The notes: generated by a model from the sequence alone, not told the origin. Shown: positions 8,765 to 21,588, counted from the stretch's first letter. The stretch is 64,000 nucleotides of DNA from Sphingomonas_D zeicaulis (GCF_050433225.1 NZ_JBNPXQ010000004.1:248001-312000); one strand, 5' to 3'. Translations and numbers: made by a program.

Positions 8765-9819
8765 GCGGGTGCGAGGTCAGCTGGTTTTCGGCGCTGTGCG
8801 ACGATGATTATGAGTTTCTCGGCCAGCCCGATCCGATGCTGCAATCCAGCTGGGAGCATTGCCGCGATATCGTGCTGCAGGCCGAGACGCTCGGCTTCGA
8901 CAATATCCTGCTGCCCTCCGGCTATGCGCTGGGCATCGACACCACCGCCTTCGCCGCGGCGATCGCCACCTGGGTGAAGCGCATCCGGCTGCTGATGGCG
9001 GTGCGCATCGGGGAGAACTGGCCGCCGCAGCTCGCCCGCCAGATCGCCACGATCGACCGGATGCTGGGCGGACGGCTGGCGGTCAACATCATCTCCAGCG
9101 ACCTGCCCGGCGAAACCGTGGCGAGCGGCCCGCGCTACCGGCGCACGGTCGAGGCGATGGCGATATTGCGCACCTTGCTCGACGGCCAGCCGCTCGACCA
9201 TCAGGGTGAGTTCTGGTCGCTCAAGCTCGATCCGCCGCGGATCGCAACGGCCTCGGCGCGCTGCCCGCAATTCTATTTCGGCGGATTGTCCGAGGATGCG
9301 CGCGAAGCCGCAGCCGCGGGTGCCGACGTCTATCTTATGTGGCCCGATGTGCTCCCCGCGGTGCGCGAAACGATCGCCGACATGAAGGCCCGCGCGGCCC
9401 GGCACGGCCGCTCGCTGCGCTTCGGCTACCGCGTCCATGTCGTCGTTCGCGAGACCGAGGCGGAGGCGCGCGCCGCCGCCGACCGGCTGCTCTCGCGGCT
9501 CGACGATGCGGCGGGCGCGGCGATCCGCGCGCGCTCGCTCGACAGCCAGTCCGCCGGCGTGCGCCGCCAGGCCGAGCTGCGCGAGGCGGCAGGCAATGAG
9601 GGCTATGCCGAGGCCAATCTGTGGACCGGCATCGGCCGCGCCCGTTCCGGCTGCGGCGCTGCGATCGTCGGCGATCCCGATCAGGTGCTGGCCAAGCTGC
9701 AGGCCTATCAGGCGGAAGGCATCGAGGCGTTCATCCTCTCCGGCTATCCCCACGCCGCCGAGGCGGACCTGTTCGCACGCCATGTGCTGCCGCGGCTGGA
9801 GCATGGGCCGCTGGGGTAG
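8761..9819 (+). CDS. LLM-class flavin-dependent monooxygenase (SsuD-like)
   Basis: This 352-residue protein resembles alkanesulfonate monooxygenases, which use FMNH2 and oxygen to cleave C-S or related bonds. Family-like segments include TWVKRIRLLMAVR, QLARQIATIDRMLGGRLAVNI, and a C-terminal GDPDQVLAKLQAY. The ATG at 8761 overlaps the aldo/keto reductase stop. No flavin reductase (SsuE) is in view, so reduced flavin must come from elsewhere. Substrate is unknown; desulfonation is only one possibility. Confidence 0.85.
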   Translation: MSGCEVSWFSALCDDDYEFLGQPDPMLQSSWEHCRDIVLQAETLGFDNILLPSGYALGIDTTAFAAAIATWVKRIRLLMAVRIGENWPPQLARQIATIDRMLGGRLAVNIISSDLPGETVASGPRYRRTVEAMAILRTLLDGQPLDHQGEFWSLKLDPPRIATASARCPQFYFGGLSEDAREAAAAGADVYLMWPDVLPAVRETIADMKARAARHGRSLRFGYRVHVVVRETEAEARAAADRLLSRLDDAAGAAIRARSLDSQSAGVRRQAELREAAGNEGYAEANLWTGIGRARSGCGAAIVGDPDQVLAKLQAYQAEGIEAFILSGYPHAAEADLFARHVLPRLEHGPLG

Positions 9820-9936
9820 GGGGCGGACATCATCTCGCTCCTCCCACCTTAACCCTACCTCGCGGCTAGAGTTGAAAGAAAATCTCTCTGTGCCTCGCTC
9901 CCCGGCGCGCCTAGCAAGGGTGTCGGAGGATAGCCT

Positions 9937-10689
9937 GTGAGCGATGAGGATCAGGCCGCCGCGTTCCGGCGCGACGGTTATGTGATATTTCCGGGCGTGC
10001 TGGACGGCGCGATGCTCGATCTGCTGCGTGCCGAGTGCGACGATTTCGTCGCGCGGGAAGATGCGCGGATGGATGCGGCGGGGGTCGATACGCTGGGGAT
10101 CAGCCATCGCGGCAAGCGTTATTTCGCCAATGAATGCCAGCGCGAGCGGCCGGTGCTGCGGCAGATGCTGTTCAGCCCGGTCATGGCCGAAATCTGCCGC
10201 GCGACCTTGGGCGACACCGCCTATTTCTTCTTCGATCAATATGTCGTGAAGGGCCCCGATGGCGGGATGCCGTTCAGCTGGCACCAGGATTCGGGCTATG
10301 TCGTCGGCAATGGCGGCCCCGCGGACCATGCCCCCTATCTCACCTGCTGGTGCCCGCTCGACGACGCGACGATCGAGAACGGCACCGTCCGCCTCGTGCC
10401 GGGCAGCCACCGCGACGGCCTTCTTCCGCACGTCCGCGATGCCGCGACCAACGACCTCGCCGTGGCCGTGGCTGAGGGGGAGGGCGTTGCGGTGGAGGTG
10501 GCGGCGGGCAGCGTCGTCGCTTTCTCCAGCCTCACCTTGCATGCCACCGGCGCGAACCGCACCGATCGGCCGCGCCGCGTCTATCTCGCGCAATACACGG
10601 CGGAGGCGATGCTCAACCCGGGCACGCGTCAGTTGCGCCGCAACGCGATCGCCTTCCTCGAACAGGGCCGTCAGGTGACCTTCGCGTGA
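9937..10689 (+). CDS. Phytanoyl-CoA dioxygenase (PhyH)-family 2OG-Fe(II) enzyme
   Basis: This 250-residue protein has the iron site of 2-oxoglutarate dioxygenases: SWHQDSGY supplies His and Asp, and LHATGANR supplies the distal His. The GTG start at 9937 follows GGAGGA at 9925-9930. Its stop overlaps the MFS gene start (GTGA). PhyH relatives hydroxylate many small molecules. Linkage with the monooxygenase and transporter suggests one catabolic module, by inference. Confidence 0.88.
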   Translation: MSDEDQAAAFRRDGYVIFPGVLDGAMLDLLRAECDDFVAREDARMDAAGVDTLGISHRGKRYFANECQRERPVLRQMLFSPVMAEICRATLGDTAYFFFDQYVVKGPDGGMPFSWHQDSGYVVGNGGPADHAPYLTCWCPLDDATIENGTVRLVPGSHRDGLLPHVRDAATNDLAVAVAEGEGVAVEVAAGSVVAFSSLTLHATGANRTDRPRRVYLAQYTAEAMLNPGTRQLRRNAIAFLEQGRQVTFA

Positions 10690-11942
10690 CCGGTCTCTCG
10701 AACGCGCATCGCTGGCTGCTGATGCTGCTCGTACTGACGGCGAGCATCCTCAACCTTGTCGATCGCCAGATCATCGCCGTGCTCAAGCCGACGATCTCCG
10801 CCGAGCTCGGCTGGAGCGACACCGATTATGGCGCGCTTGCCGCCTGGTTCCAGGGATCGGCCGCGATCGCCTTCCTGTTTACCGGCTGGATCGCGGACCG
10901 GCTGGGCGTCAAATGGGCGAACCCGATCGGCGTCGCGGCGTGGAGCCTCGCCGCGATCGCGCATGGCTGGGCCACGACGATGGCGCAGTTCATCGTCGTG
11001 CGCGCGACCTTGGGCGCGACCGAGGCAATGGGCACGCCCAACGGCGTCAAGACGATCGCCGCGATCTTCCCGCCGCACCTGCGCTCGATCGGCTTCGGCC
11101 TGTTCAACGCGGTCGGCAGCATCGGCGCGGTGGTGGCGCCGCTGATGATCCCGCTGCTCGCGGCGCTGTGGGGCTGGCGGATGGCGTTCGTCATCGCCGG
11201 AGGGCTCGGCTTCGTCTGGGCCGGGCTGTGGCTGCTGACGACGCGGCGGCTGCGCTTCGATGCGCCTCCCAGCGTCGCCGCTGCGCCGGCGGAAGCGCCG
11301 GACGAGCGCCCGTTGCTGACCGAACGGCGAACCTGGGCGGTCGCCGCCGCCAAGCTGTTTTCGGATTCGACCTGGTGGCTGATGCTGTTCTGGATGCCGG
11401 ACTTCTTCAATCGGCAGTTCGGGCTTGCGGGCACCGGCCTCGGGCCGCCGCTCGCCATCGCCTATTGCGGGGCCGCGGCCGGTTCGCTGATCGCCGGTGC
11501 CGCCGCCTCGCGCCTGCTCGCGCGCGGCTGGTCGGTCGGGCGCACCCGCAAGACGGTGATGCTGGTTTCCGCGCTGGTGGTCGTGCCGGTGCCGCTTGCG
11601 CTGCAGGCGGACGCGCTATGGATAGCGACCGCGATCCTGGCGCTGACGATGGCGGGGCATCAGGGCTTTTCCAGCACCCTGTTCGCGCTGATCGCGGATA
11701 TCACCCCCGGGGCCAAGGTCGGCCGCGTCACCAGCTTCGGCGCGTTCTGCGGCAATATGGGTGGGATGGCCATCGTCTGGATCGCTGGCCAGGTGCTGAC
11801 CGCGGGGCTCGGCTACGGCCCGATGTTCCTGTTCGCGGCGATGTCCTACCTGCTCGCGCTCGGATCGATCCAGCTACTGCTGCCGCGCATCGTGCCGGTG
11901 GATCGCACGCACGCAAAGGTTGCGGAGGCGCTCGAAACCTGA
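10686..11942 (+). CDS. Major facilitator superfamily transporter
   Basis: This 418-residue protein has about twelve hydrophobic segments and a G-x-x-x-D-R-x-G-type loop (GWIADRLGVKW, residues 64-74) after the second helix. It is probably an inner-membrane secondary carrier for an organic anion or sugar-like solute. The GTG start is translationally coupled to the PhyH gene. It lies 132 bases before a TonB receptor gene, so the two may form an outer- plus inner-membrane uptake route. Confidence 0.9.
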   Translation: MTGLSNAHRWLLMLLVLTASILNLVDRQIIAVLKPTISAELGWSDTDYGALAAWFQGSAAIAFLFTGWIADRLGVKWANPIGVAAWSLAAIAHGWATTMAQFIVVRATLGATEAMGTPNGVKTIAAIFPPHLRSIGFGLFNAVGSIGAVVAPLMIPLLAALWGWRMAFVIAGGLGFVWAGLWLLTTRRLRFDAPPSVAAAPAEAPDERPLLTERRTWAVAAAKLFSDSTWWLMLFWMPDFFNRQFGLAGTGLGPPLAIAYCGAAAGSLIAGAAASRLLARGWSVGRTRKTVMLVSALVVVPVPLALQADALWIATAILALTMAGHQGFSSTLFALIADITPGAKVGRVTSFGAFCGNMGGMAIVWIAGQVLTAGLGYGPMFLFAAMSYLLALGSIQLLLPRIVPVDRTHAKVAEALET

Positions 11943-12074
11943 TCGTCTGCACGGTGCGTCGCCGATGCCATACGCGAAACGATCGACGGGGTGCCGGCAA
12001 GGATTTCTATCTTTGTCTGGTTCTCTACTAGATTATTCGCGGAAAAAGAGCCGTACGACGCTAGGGAGGACAAT

Positions 12075-14363
12075 ATGGCCAAGACTTCATGGGCACGCCG
12101 ATCGGCGCTCGCCTTGCTTTCCGGGGCGGCGCTGTGGGCCGCGCCGGCTGTCGCGCAGGATCAGGCCGCGGCGGCCGCGCCCGCCGACGAGCCGGCGGAC
12201 AATGCCGACATCGTCGTCACCGCGCGCTTCCGCACGGAAACGCTGGTCGACGTACCGATCGCGATTACCGCGCTGAAGGGGGATGCGCTCGCCGCGAAGA
12301 ACCTCAACACGCTGCAGGATATCGCGCAGATCGTCCCCACCGTCGATTTCCGTGCCGGTTCCTCCAACAAGGATCGCTCCGTGTTCATCCGCGGCGTCGG
12401 CACGATCACCACCTCGCCGGGCGTCGAGCCCTCGGTGGCGACGGTGATTGACGGTGTCGTGCTGGCGCGCCCCGGCCAATCGACGCTCGACCTGCTCGAT
12501 ATCGAGCGGATCGAGGTGTTGCGCGGGCCGCAGGGCACCTTGTTCGGCAAGAATGCGTCGGCCGGCGTCATCAACGTGGTGTCCAAGGCGCCGTCCTCCA
12601 CGTTCAGCGCCAATGGCGATCTCGGCTATTATGAGGGCAATGAATATCGCATCCGGCTGGGCGTTTCCGGCCCGCTTTCGGAGAAGATCGGCTTCTCGCT
12701 GACCGGGCTCTATGCCGGCTTCGACGGCAATGTGCGCAACGTCGCCACCGGGGAGGACGTCAACGGCTACAAGCGGCGCGGCGTGCGCGGCAAGCTGGTG
12801 TTCGATCCCACCGAAACGCTGAAGCTGACGGTGGCGGCGGATTATGTGCGCACCATCGAGGATGTGCCGACCGGCGTGTTCGTCTCCACCGATCGCGTCG
12901 CCTTCCCGAGCGGCGCGGTGACCGCCAACCCCGGACTGGCGGCAGTGCTCTCCGCCGGCGGCATTGCCGCGTCGTCGAACAACCGGGAGGTCAATCCGAG
13001 CTTCGACGCGGACGTCCGCGACCGCAACTATGGCGGCTCGCTGACCGCCGAGCTTGGCCTCGGCGATTATCAGGTCACCTCGATCACCGCCTATCGCGAG
13101 TGGAAGAACCGCCAGCATCAGGATTGGGATTCGGTCAACGTACCGACGCCGGCGATCGCGCAGGGCGAGGATGTGGGGCTCGTCGATTCCAGGCAATTCT
13201 CGCAGGAAGTGCGGCTGACCTCTCCCAAGGGCGGCTTCATCGACTATGTCGTCGGCCTCTATTATTTCCACACGGTCACCGATGAGACCTATCGCCGCGA
13301 CGTGACCCAGATCGTAGCCGGCGCGCCGGTGCGCAATAACGGCGTGGCGACCTACCGGCTGCAGCTCGACAATTATTCGGCGTTCGGCGAGGCCAATCTC
13401 AACTTCACCAACAGCTTCCGCGGCATCGTCGGCGGCCGGCTGATCCACGACAAGCTTGAGTACAGCCATGCCCGCGTCGCGACGACCACGACCGGCGTGC
13501 CGGGTATCCGCCCCAGCTTCGCAAGCGAAGGCGATACCAGCGAGACCGACTACAGCCTGCGTCTTGGCCTGCAATATGATCTCGGCCAGCGCATCAAGAC
13601 CTATGCGACCTATTCGCGGGGCTACAAGGGCCCGGCCTACAACGTGTTCTTCAACATGCAGGCGTTCGATACCGAACCGCTCGCGCCCGAAACGTCGGAC
13701 AGCTACGAGGTCGGCCTGAAGGGCGCGACCGCGGATCGCAGCTTCACCTTCAGCCTGGCGGGCTACTACACCCGCTTCAACGGCTTCCAGGCGAACTTCC
13801 AGGACACCTATCTGGGCAGCCTGGTGACGCGCCTGATCAACGCCGGCCGCGTCTCTTCCCGCGGCTTCGAGGCGGATGCGACGATCCGGCCGAGCCCGCG
13901 CTGGAACATCGGCCTGAACTTCGCCTACACCGATGCGAAGATCGACCGCTTCCTGTGCCCGGAGAGTGCAGCGGTGGGAAGCTGCGCGGGTGCGGATGGC
14001 GAGGCGTTCGTCAACGGCCAGCCGCTGCCCTTCGCTCCGAAGTGGAAATACCATGTCGACGCGACCTACACCGTGCCGCTGAGCGACGATCTCGGCCTCG
14101 AGCTGGGCAGCGACTTCAGCTACAAGTCCGACACCCAATATTCGATCACGCAGACGCCGGACACGATCCAGGAAGGCTATGGCATCTGGAACGCGTCGAT
14201 CGGCATCGTCGCCGATCGCTGGTCGGTGCGCGGCGTAGTGAAGAACATCACCGACACCCATTATTCCCCCTTCATCGCCTATGGCGCGGTCGCCGGCGTC
14301 TCGCGCTTCGTGCCGAGGGATAATGACCGGTATTTTGGAGTGAACGCCGGGTTCAACTTCTGA
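12075..14363 (+). CDS. TonB-dependent receptor
   Basis: This 762-residue outer-membrane receptor has a signal peptide ending near AVAQD, a plug domain (about residues 40-165) with IRGVG and the hallmark LRGPQGTLFGKNASAG, and a beta-barrel ending in a terminal Phe (NAGFNF). The ATG at 12075 follows GGGAGGA; the in-frame codon at 11991 would add residues upstream of the signal peptide. It imports a ligand using TonB energy. The preceding MFS, PhyH and SsuD-like genes hint at a small organic ligand rather than a siderophore. Confidence 0.95.
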   Translation: MAKTSWARRSALALLSGAALWAAPAVAQDQAAAAAPADEPADNADIVVTARFRTETLVDVPIAITALKGDALAAKNLNTLQDIAQIVPTVDFRAGSSNKDRSVFIRGVGTITTSPGVEPSVATVIDGVVLARPGQSTLDLLDIERIEVLRGPQGTLFGKNASAGVINVVSKAPSSTFSANGDLGYYEGNEYRIRLGVSGPLSEKIGFSLTGLYAGFDGNVRNVATGEDVNGYKRRGVRGKLVFDPTETLKLTVAADYVRTIEDVPTGVFVSTDRVAFPSGAVTANPGLAAVLSAGGIAASSNNREVNPSFDADVRDRNYGGSLTAELGLGDYQVTSITAYREWKNRQHQDWDSVNVPTPAIAQGEDVGLVDSRQFSQEVRLTSPKGGFIDYVVGLYYFHTVTDETYRRDVTQIVAGAPVRNNGVATYRLQLDNYSAFGEANLNFTNSFRGIVGGRLIHDKLEYSHARVATTTTGVPGIRPSFASEGDTSETDYSLRLGLQYDLGQRIKTYATYSRGYKGPAYNVFFNMQAFDTEPLAPETSDSYEVGLKGATADRSFTFSLAGYYTRFNGFQANFQDTYLGSLVTRLINAGRVSSRGFEADATIRPSPRWNIGLNFAYTDAKIDRFLCPESAAVGSCAGADGEAFVNGQPLPFAPKWKYHVDATYTVPLSDDLGLELGSDFSYKSDTQYSITQTPDTIQEGYGIWNASIGIVADRWSVRGVVKNITDTHYSPFIAYGAVAGVSRFVPRDNDRYFGVNAGFNF

Positions 14364-14378
14364 GGATCGTAATGGTGT

Positions 14379-14404
14379 AGCCCCTCTTCTGCAGAGGAGG
14401 GGCT
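14379..14404 (+). terminator. Hairpin after TonB receptor gene
   Basis: AGCCCCTC at 14379-14386 pairs with GAGGGGCT at 14397-14404, extended inward by about three pairs around a TGCA loop. It lies 15 bases after the receptor stop. There is no U tract, so termination is likely but not certain. Confidence 0.5.
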
Positions 14405-14469
14405 CGTTCCGTCACATTGACTGTCGCCCTGCGTCCCTGCACCAAAGGGGTTCACAGGGGGAAACCGGC

Positions 14470-16563
14470 ATGGATCGTCGCATCGCCGCGCTGTTGCTGC
14501 TCGTCACGCTGACTGCCGCGGGGGAGGAGGCGCCTGCGCCGACCGCGGTTACGCTCGACGATATCGGCCGCCTGCAAATTGTGGCGGAGCCGAGCTTTTC
14601 GCCCGATGGCGCGACCGTTGCCTACAGCCTGGCGGTGAAGAACGCCAAGAGCGACGCCTCCAGCACCGATATCTGGACGGTGCCCTTCGCCGGCGGCGCG
14701 CCGAAGCAACTCACCCGCACCGACTCCAGCGAATGGCAGCCGCGCTACGCGGCGGATGGCGCGACCCTGTTCTTCCTCAGCGATGCCGGTGCGAAATCGG
14801 CGCCGCGCGCCGATCCGGATGACGAGAAGGAAGAGCAAGAAGAGAACACCCAGCTCTGGCGGATGCCGGCGGCGGGCGGCAAGCCGCGCCGGGTGACCGA
14901 TCTGCCGGGCGGCATCAGCGACTATGCACTCGCGCCCGATGGCCGCCGTGCGGTGGTCGTGGCGGAGGTCGGGCGCACCGTCGGCAGCAAGGCGAAGGTG
15001 CCGCCGCCGGTCGAGACCGAGCGCTTCTTCTTCAAGGAGGATGGACGCGGCTATATCGATGATCGCACCCGCCAGCTCTTCATCGTCGATCTGGCGACGG
15101 GCAAGGCGACGCAGCTTACCGCCGCCGGGCGCGACCATTGGCATCCCGCCTGGTCGCCCGACGGCAGCCTGATCGCCTACACCGCCAAGGATGTCGGTGC
15201 GACCGACGCCGATCTCAATTACGAGATCTATGTCCAGCCGCCGGAGGGCGGGGCGCCGCGCAAGCTCAGCACCTCGCCCGGGGCGGATGGCGATCCCGCC
15301 TGGGGTTCGGGCCCGGTCTGGTCGGCGGATTCGAAGCGCCTCGTCTGGCTGGAAGGCGCCGAGGACAAGTGGATCTATTATGCGCCGCACCAGCTTGCCG
15401 TCGCCGATGTCGCGACCGGCGCGGTGACGCGGCCGTCGCGCACCGACCAATGGTATTATGCACCGCAATGGGCGGCGGACGGGGGCATCGTCGCGCTGGT
15501 CGAGCAGGATCGCGCGATCTGGCTGGCGCGGATCGATCCGGCTAACGGCGCCACGACCTGGCTCAACCGCGGTGAGCGCACCGGCTATGAATTCGCGATG
15601 TCGAGCAAGGGCGGCATCGTGCTGCTCGACAGCGACGATCGTACGCCCGCCGAACTCCATGCCGTTGGCGGAAAGGGCGCGCTGACCCATCACAATGAAT
15701 GGGCGGCGAAGCGGCGGCTGGGCGAGGTGCGCGAGGTGTCGTTCAAGAGCGGCGATGCCGAGATCCACGGCCTGCTGGTGCTGCCGCCGGATCATGATCC
15801 CGCGAAGCGCTATCCGCTGATCGCCGATCTGCATGGCGGCCCGGTCTACCAGCATGGCCATGAGTTCGATCTCGACGCGCAGCTCTATGCGGCGGCGGGC
15901 TATGCGGTGCTCAAGGTCAATCCGCGCGGCTCATCGGGCCGCGGCTTCGACTATGCCCGCGCGATCTATGCCGATTGGGGCAATCTCGACGCGAAGGATA
16001 TCAGTGCCGGCATCACCTATGCGATCGAGGCGGGCATCGCCGATCCCGATCGCATCGGTGCCGGCGGCTGGAGCTATGGCGGCATCCTGACCGGCTACAT
16101 GATCGCCAGCGAACCGCGCATCAAGGCGGCGGTCTATGGCGCCGGCGTCTCCAACGCGCAGTCGACCTTCGGCGTCGACATGTACGCCCGCGAATATCTG
16201 CTCGAACTCGGCGCGCCGTGGGACAAGCCGGAAACGTGGGAGCGGCTCGCCTATCCCTTCCGCCATCCCGAACGGATCAGCGCCCCCACCCAGTTCGAAT
16301 GCGCCGAGGCGGACGACAATGTCCCCTGCGTCGGTGCCCAGCAGATGTATCTGGCGCTCAAGGCGCGCGGCGTGCCGGCGCGGCTGATCGTCTATCCTGG
16401 CGAGAATCACGGGCTGACGGTGCCGAGCTATCTCGTCCACCGCATGCGCAGCAACATCGCCTGGTATGATCGCTGGCTGAAACCCGCCGCGCCCGGCACC
16501 GCAGCGGCGGTCAGCGCGCCGCCGCCGGTCGAGCGCCGGATTCCAAGGCGACGCGACCGGTAA
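14470..16563 (+). CDS. S9-family (prolyl oligopeptidase/acylaminoacyl-type) serine peptidase
   Basis: This 697-residue protein has an N-terminal beta-propeller with WD40-like blades (repeats such as WHPAWSPDGSLIAYT) followed by an alpha/beta-hydrolase domain. The triad is visible as Ser in GGWSYGG, Asp in the AEADDNVP loop and His in PGENHGL. A short hydrophobic N-terminus suggests export. It would cleave short peptides. The last 53 bases overlap the convergent beta-propeller gene. Confidence 0.92.
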   Translation: MDRRIAALLLLVTLTAAGEEAPAPTAVTLDDIGRLQIVAEPSFSPDGATVAYSLAVKNAKSDASSTDIWTVPFAGGAPKQLTRTDSSEWQPRYAADGATLFFLSDAGAKSAPRADPDDEKEEQEENTQLWRMPAAGGKPRRVTDLPGGISDYALAPDGRRAVVVAEVGRTVGSKAKVPPPVETERFFFKEDGRGYIDDRTRQLFIVDLATGKATQLTAAGRDHWHPAWSPDGSLIAYTAKDVGATDADLNYEIYVQPPEGGAPRKLSTSPGADGDPAWGSGPVWSADSKRLVWLEGAEDKWIYYAPHQLAVADVATGAVTRPSRTDQWYYAPQWAADGGIVALVEQDRAIWLARIDPANGATTWLNRGERTGYEFAMSSKGGIVLLDSDDRTPAELHAVGGKGALTHHNEWAAKRRLGEVREVSFKSGDAEIHGLLVLPPDHDPAKRYPLIADLHGGPVYQHGHEFDLDAQLYAAAGYAVLKVNPRGSSGRGFDYARAIYADWGNLDAKDISAGITYAIEAGIADPDRIGAGGWSYGGILTGYMIASEPRIKAAVYGAGVSNAQSTFGVDMYAREYLLELGAPWDKPETWERLAYPFRHPERISAPTQFECAEADDNVPCVGAQQMYLALKARGVPARLIVYPGENHGLTVPSYLVHRMRSNIAWYDRWLKPAAPGTAAAVSAPPPVERRIPRRRDR

Positions 16564-18529
16564 GATCGACGCGCTGGAGGGGAGCGATGCGGCCGCCCGC
16601 CATCCGGCCCTCGACCAGTTCGGTGCCCATCAACGCGAACATGCGCCCGCCGGTGAAGATCGGCCGGGCATTGCCATACCAATCGATGCAGGAAATCTCG
16701 CAGCGATAGCCGTCCTCCGGCTTGCGCCCGGCGACGCTGAGTTCGCCCGCCGGGCTCAGCCGCTTGTCGGTGCCGATCGCAACGAAGCTCAGATCCGAAT
16801 CCCGGCTGTCGGACCAGCCGCGTTCCGCGCGCCCTTCATTGCGGCTGGTCGGGATCCCGAGCACGCCGCTGCCGTCCGGCCGCAGCCAGGCGTTGAACGC
16901 ATGGCTGCGGCCCTCGCTCTCGACGCGCCCGGGCAACTGCGTCGTCGCGGCAACCGTCGCCGCATCACGGCCGAGGCGGAGATAGGAGAGCGAGAGGCCG
17001 CCTGCGTCGCGATAGCCGGTCACCACCGCATCCTTGCCCGCGCGCTCGATGCGCACCGCGTTGTGGGGCAGGCTGAGCCGGGTGAACTGGCCCGGCCTCT
17101 TCAGCGGCACCGCGAACAGCGAGGCGGGGGAGGGGCGCCCGCCGCCATCCTCCATCCCGCTCCAGCTCGACCGTCCGCCATAGACCAGCCAGTCGCCGAG
17201 GAAGCGGTTTTCGAGCATCCCGCCGTCGATGCCGGGGAGGCGCGTATAGGCGCGATCGGTGGTGTGGCGGATGCTGGTGCCGAACGCGCTCAGCGGCACG
17301 TCGAGCAGCGCGAGTGGTTCGGTCGCATCGGTGGGTGCGCAGCCGGCGCCCGCCGACGAGAGCAAGGCGCGGAAGCGGCCGTCGCGGCTGTCGAGCGCGA
17401 ACTGGTCCGCCGGCACGCCCTCCACCGCCAGCGCGCCGATCGTGCCGCCGTCCAACGGCAGGCGATAGAGCAGGGCGGGGTTGCTGCTGGCCGTCCGCCA
17501 GGATTCGCCGGCGCCGCACGCCCGCCGCCGTTGGTTGCGATAGTCGATCGCCCAGGGAAGGCCGTCGGGCGCGCCGATCCACAGGAAGGCGTCGGTCGGC
17601 GAGACATAGAATTCGCGCATCGCAGGGCCGACGAACGCGGTCGTCCGGCACTCCAGGCTGGCCTTCAGCGGGCAGAAGGAAATGGTGTGGAGCACCGGAT
17701 GATCGACCTCGCCCGGCGGGGCGTAGACGTCGGTGGGGCCGATCAGCGCCTTGCCGCCATCGGCCTCGCCATCGCCATCCGCCCGGCGCAGCCGCGGCCA
17801 GGCGAACTGCGTGCCGCCGGCGAGCAACTGGTGCGGCGTGTAGACCACCAGCGTGTCGCCCACGAGCCGCGTCGCATAACTCTCTGTGCTGTAATAATCG
17901 TTGGAATTCATCAGGAAGCGGCCTTCGCGCCGCATCCGCCCGGTCGTGGGATCCATCCGCAGCACGGTGACCTCGCTCGCCTGCTCGCGATAGTTGTAGG
18001 CGGTGACCAGGATGCGGTCCTCAAGCACCAGCATCTCGTCATACCAGCTCGCCGCGGTTTCGGCGCTGCGATAGACGTCGATGCGGTCGGCAAGCCGCAT
18101 CGGCGCGTTGGCGCGGTCGCCCAGGTCGATGCTGAACAGCCGGCCATCCTGCAGCACCACCAGATGCCGCCCGATCTGCTTGACGATGCCGCCCTCGTCG
18201 ACGCCGACCATCTGGTTGTTGGTGATCTCCGGATTGGCGGCAGCGTCCGCGACAGCGGGGGCCGCGTCCGCCGCGGGTTCCGCCATCACCGAAGGGGATG
18301 GAACGGACTGGAGCGTCATGTCACCCTCATGCTCCGCGGCCCGCGCCAGGCTGGCATTGATATAGGCCGCGAACGCGCGGGCCGAAGCGAAGCGGGCAAG
18401 CTTGGGGCCAACGCGCGCGTCGACCGGTGCAGGCTCGGCCAGCGGCGCCGACCGCTCGTTCATCGCCAATGCCAGCGTTCCCGCCGAAGCGGCGAGGGCA
18501 AGTCCTCCAACAGCAACCCAGCGTTTCAT
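16511..18529 (-). CDS. Exported beta-propeller domain-containing protein
   Basis: This 672-residue protein begins with a signal-like segment (MKRWVAVGGLALAASAG). It contains repeated propeller-like strands such as GRHLVVLQDGRLFSIDLGD, matching from memory the 'C-terminal beta-propeller' secreted family of unknown function. The ATG at 18529 follows GAGAGGG; the longer reading frame to 18679 adds an unlikely leader. It converges with and overlaps the S9 peptidase by 53 bases and diverges from acnA. Confidence 0.75.
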   Translation of the reverse strand: MKRWVAVGGLALAASAGTLALAMNERSAPLAEPAPVDARVGPKLARFASARAFAAYINASLARAAEHEGDMTLQSVPSPSVMAEPAADAAPAVADAAANPEITNNQMVGVDEGGIVKQIGRHLVVLQDGRLFSIDLGDRANAPMRLADRIDVYRSAETAASWYDEMLVLEDRILVTAYNYREQASEVTVLRMDPTTGRMRREGRFLMNSNDYYSTESYATRLVGDTLVVYTPHQLLAGGTQFAWPRLRRADGDGEADGGKALIGPTDVYAPPGEVDHPVLHTISFCPLKASLECRTTAFVGPAMREFYVSPTDAFLWIGAPDGLPWAIDYRNQRRRACGAGESWRTASSNPALLYRLPLDGGTIGALAVEGVPADQFALDSRDGRFRALLSSAGAGCAPTDATEPLALLDVPLSAFGTSIRHTTDRAYTRLPGIDGGMLENRFLGDWLVYGGRSSWSGMEDGGGRPSPASLFAVPLKRPGQFTRLSLPHNAVRIERAGKDAVVTGYRDAGGLSLSYLRLGRDAATVAATTQLPGRVESEGRSHAFNAWLRPDGSGVLGIPTSRNEGRAERGWSDSRDSDLSFVAIGTDKRLSPAGELSVAGRKPEDGYRCEISCIDWYGNARPIFTGGRMFALMGTELVEGRMAGGRIAPLQRVDLTGRVALESGARPAAAR

Positions 18530-18878
18530 GCCCGATCCCTCTCTGTGTGGTGATGTTATATCGTTTATACGGTTCTTAAGGCGCTGCAGATGCAAGGGCG
18601 CGAAAAAAAGATCAGCAGATGCGACGGACATGCCGTTCGCCGGCCATGTCTTCAGCTTAACATCCTCGCTTCGCTGCAACGCACCGCCGCGTGCTGCACA
18701 GCAGCGACGAAGTGCGAGTCGTTCTCACTTTTCTCTCGCTTTTCGAGCGGGCAACACCTTGCTAATGCCGCCGCGGATCTCACATCCGCAACATCCGCGG
18801 CGGTCGGATGAGACATCTCCGCCCCGCGGGAACTGGCGCCGAGCCATCCTGGCTCAGCGCCATACGGGAAGGACGATT
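18530..18878. promoter_or_regulatory. Intergenic region with divergent promoters for acnA and the propeller gene
   Basis: These 349 bases hold no supported gene. Both flanking genes read outwards, so promoters for each must lie here. The acnA ribosome site GGGAAGGA is at 18866-18873. No operator or riboswitch could be identified by eye. Confidence 0.5.
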
Positions 18879-21557
<2,679 letters not shown>

Positions 21558-21588
21558 GCCCGAGCGTTCATTGCCGGAAGCATGAGAG

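Noticed and set aside
12087..14261. 724-codon minus-strand open frame
   Set aside because: Antisense shadow of the first TonB receptor gene.
18402..18878. N-terminal extension of acnA
   Set aside because: AcnA has its normal start at 18879 with a good ribosome site; the extension is the intergenic region.
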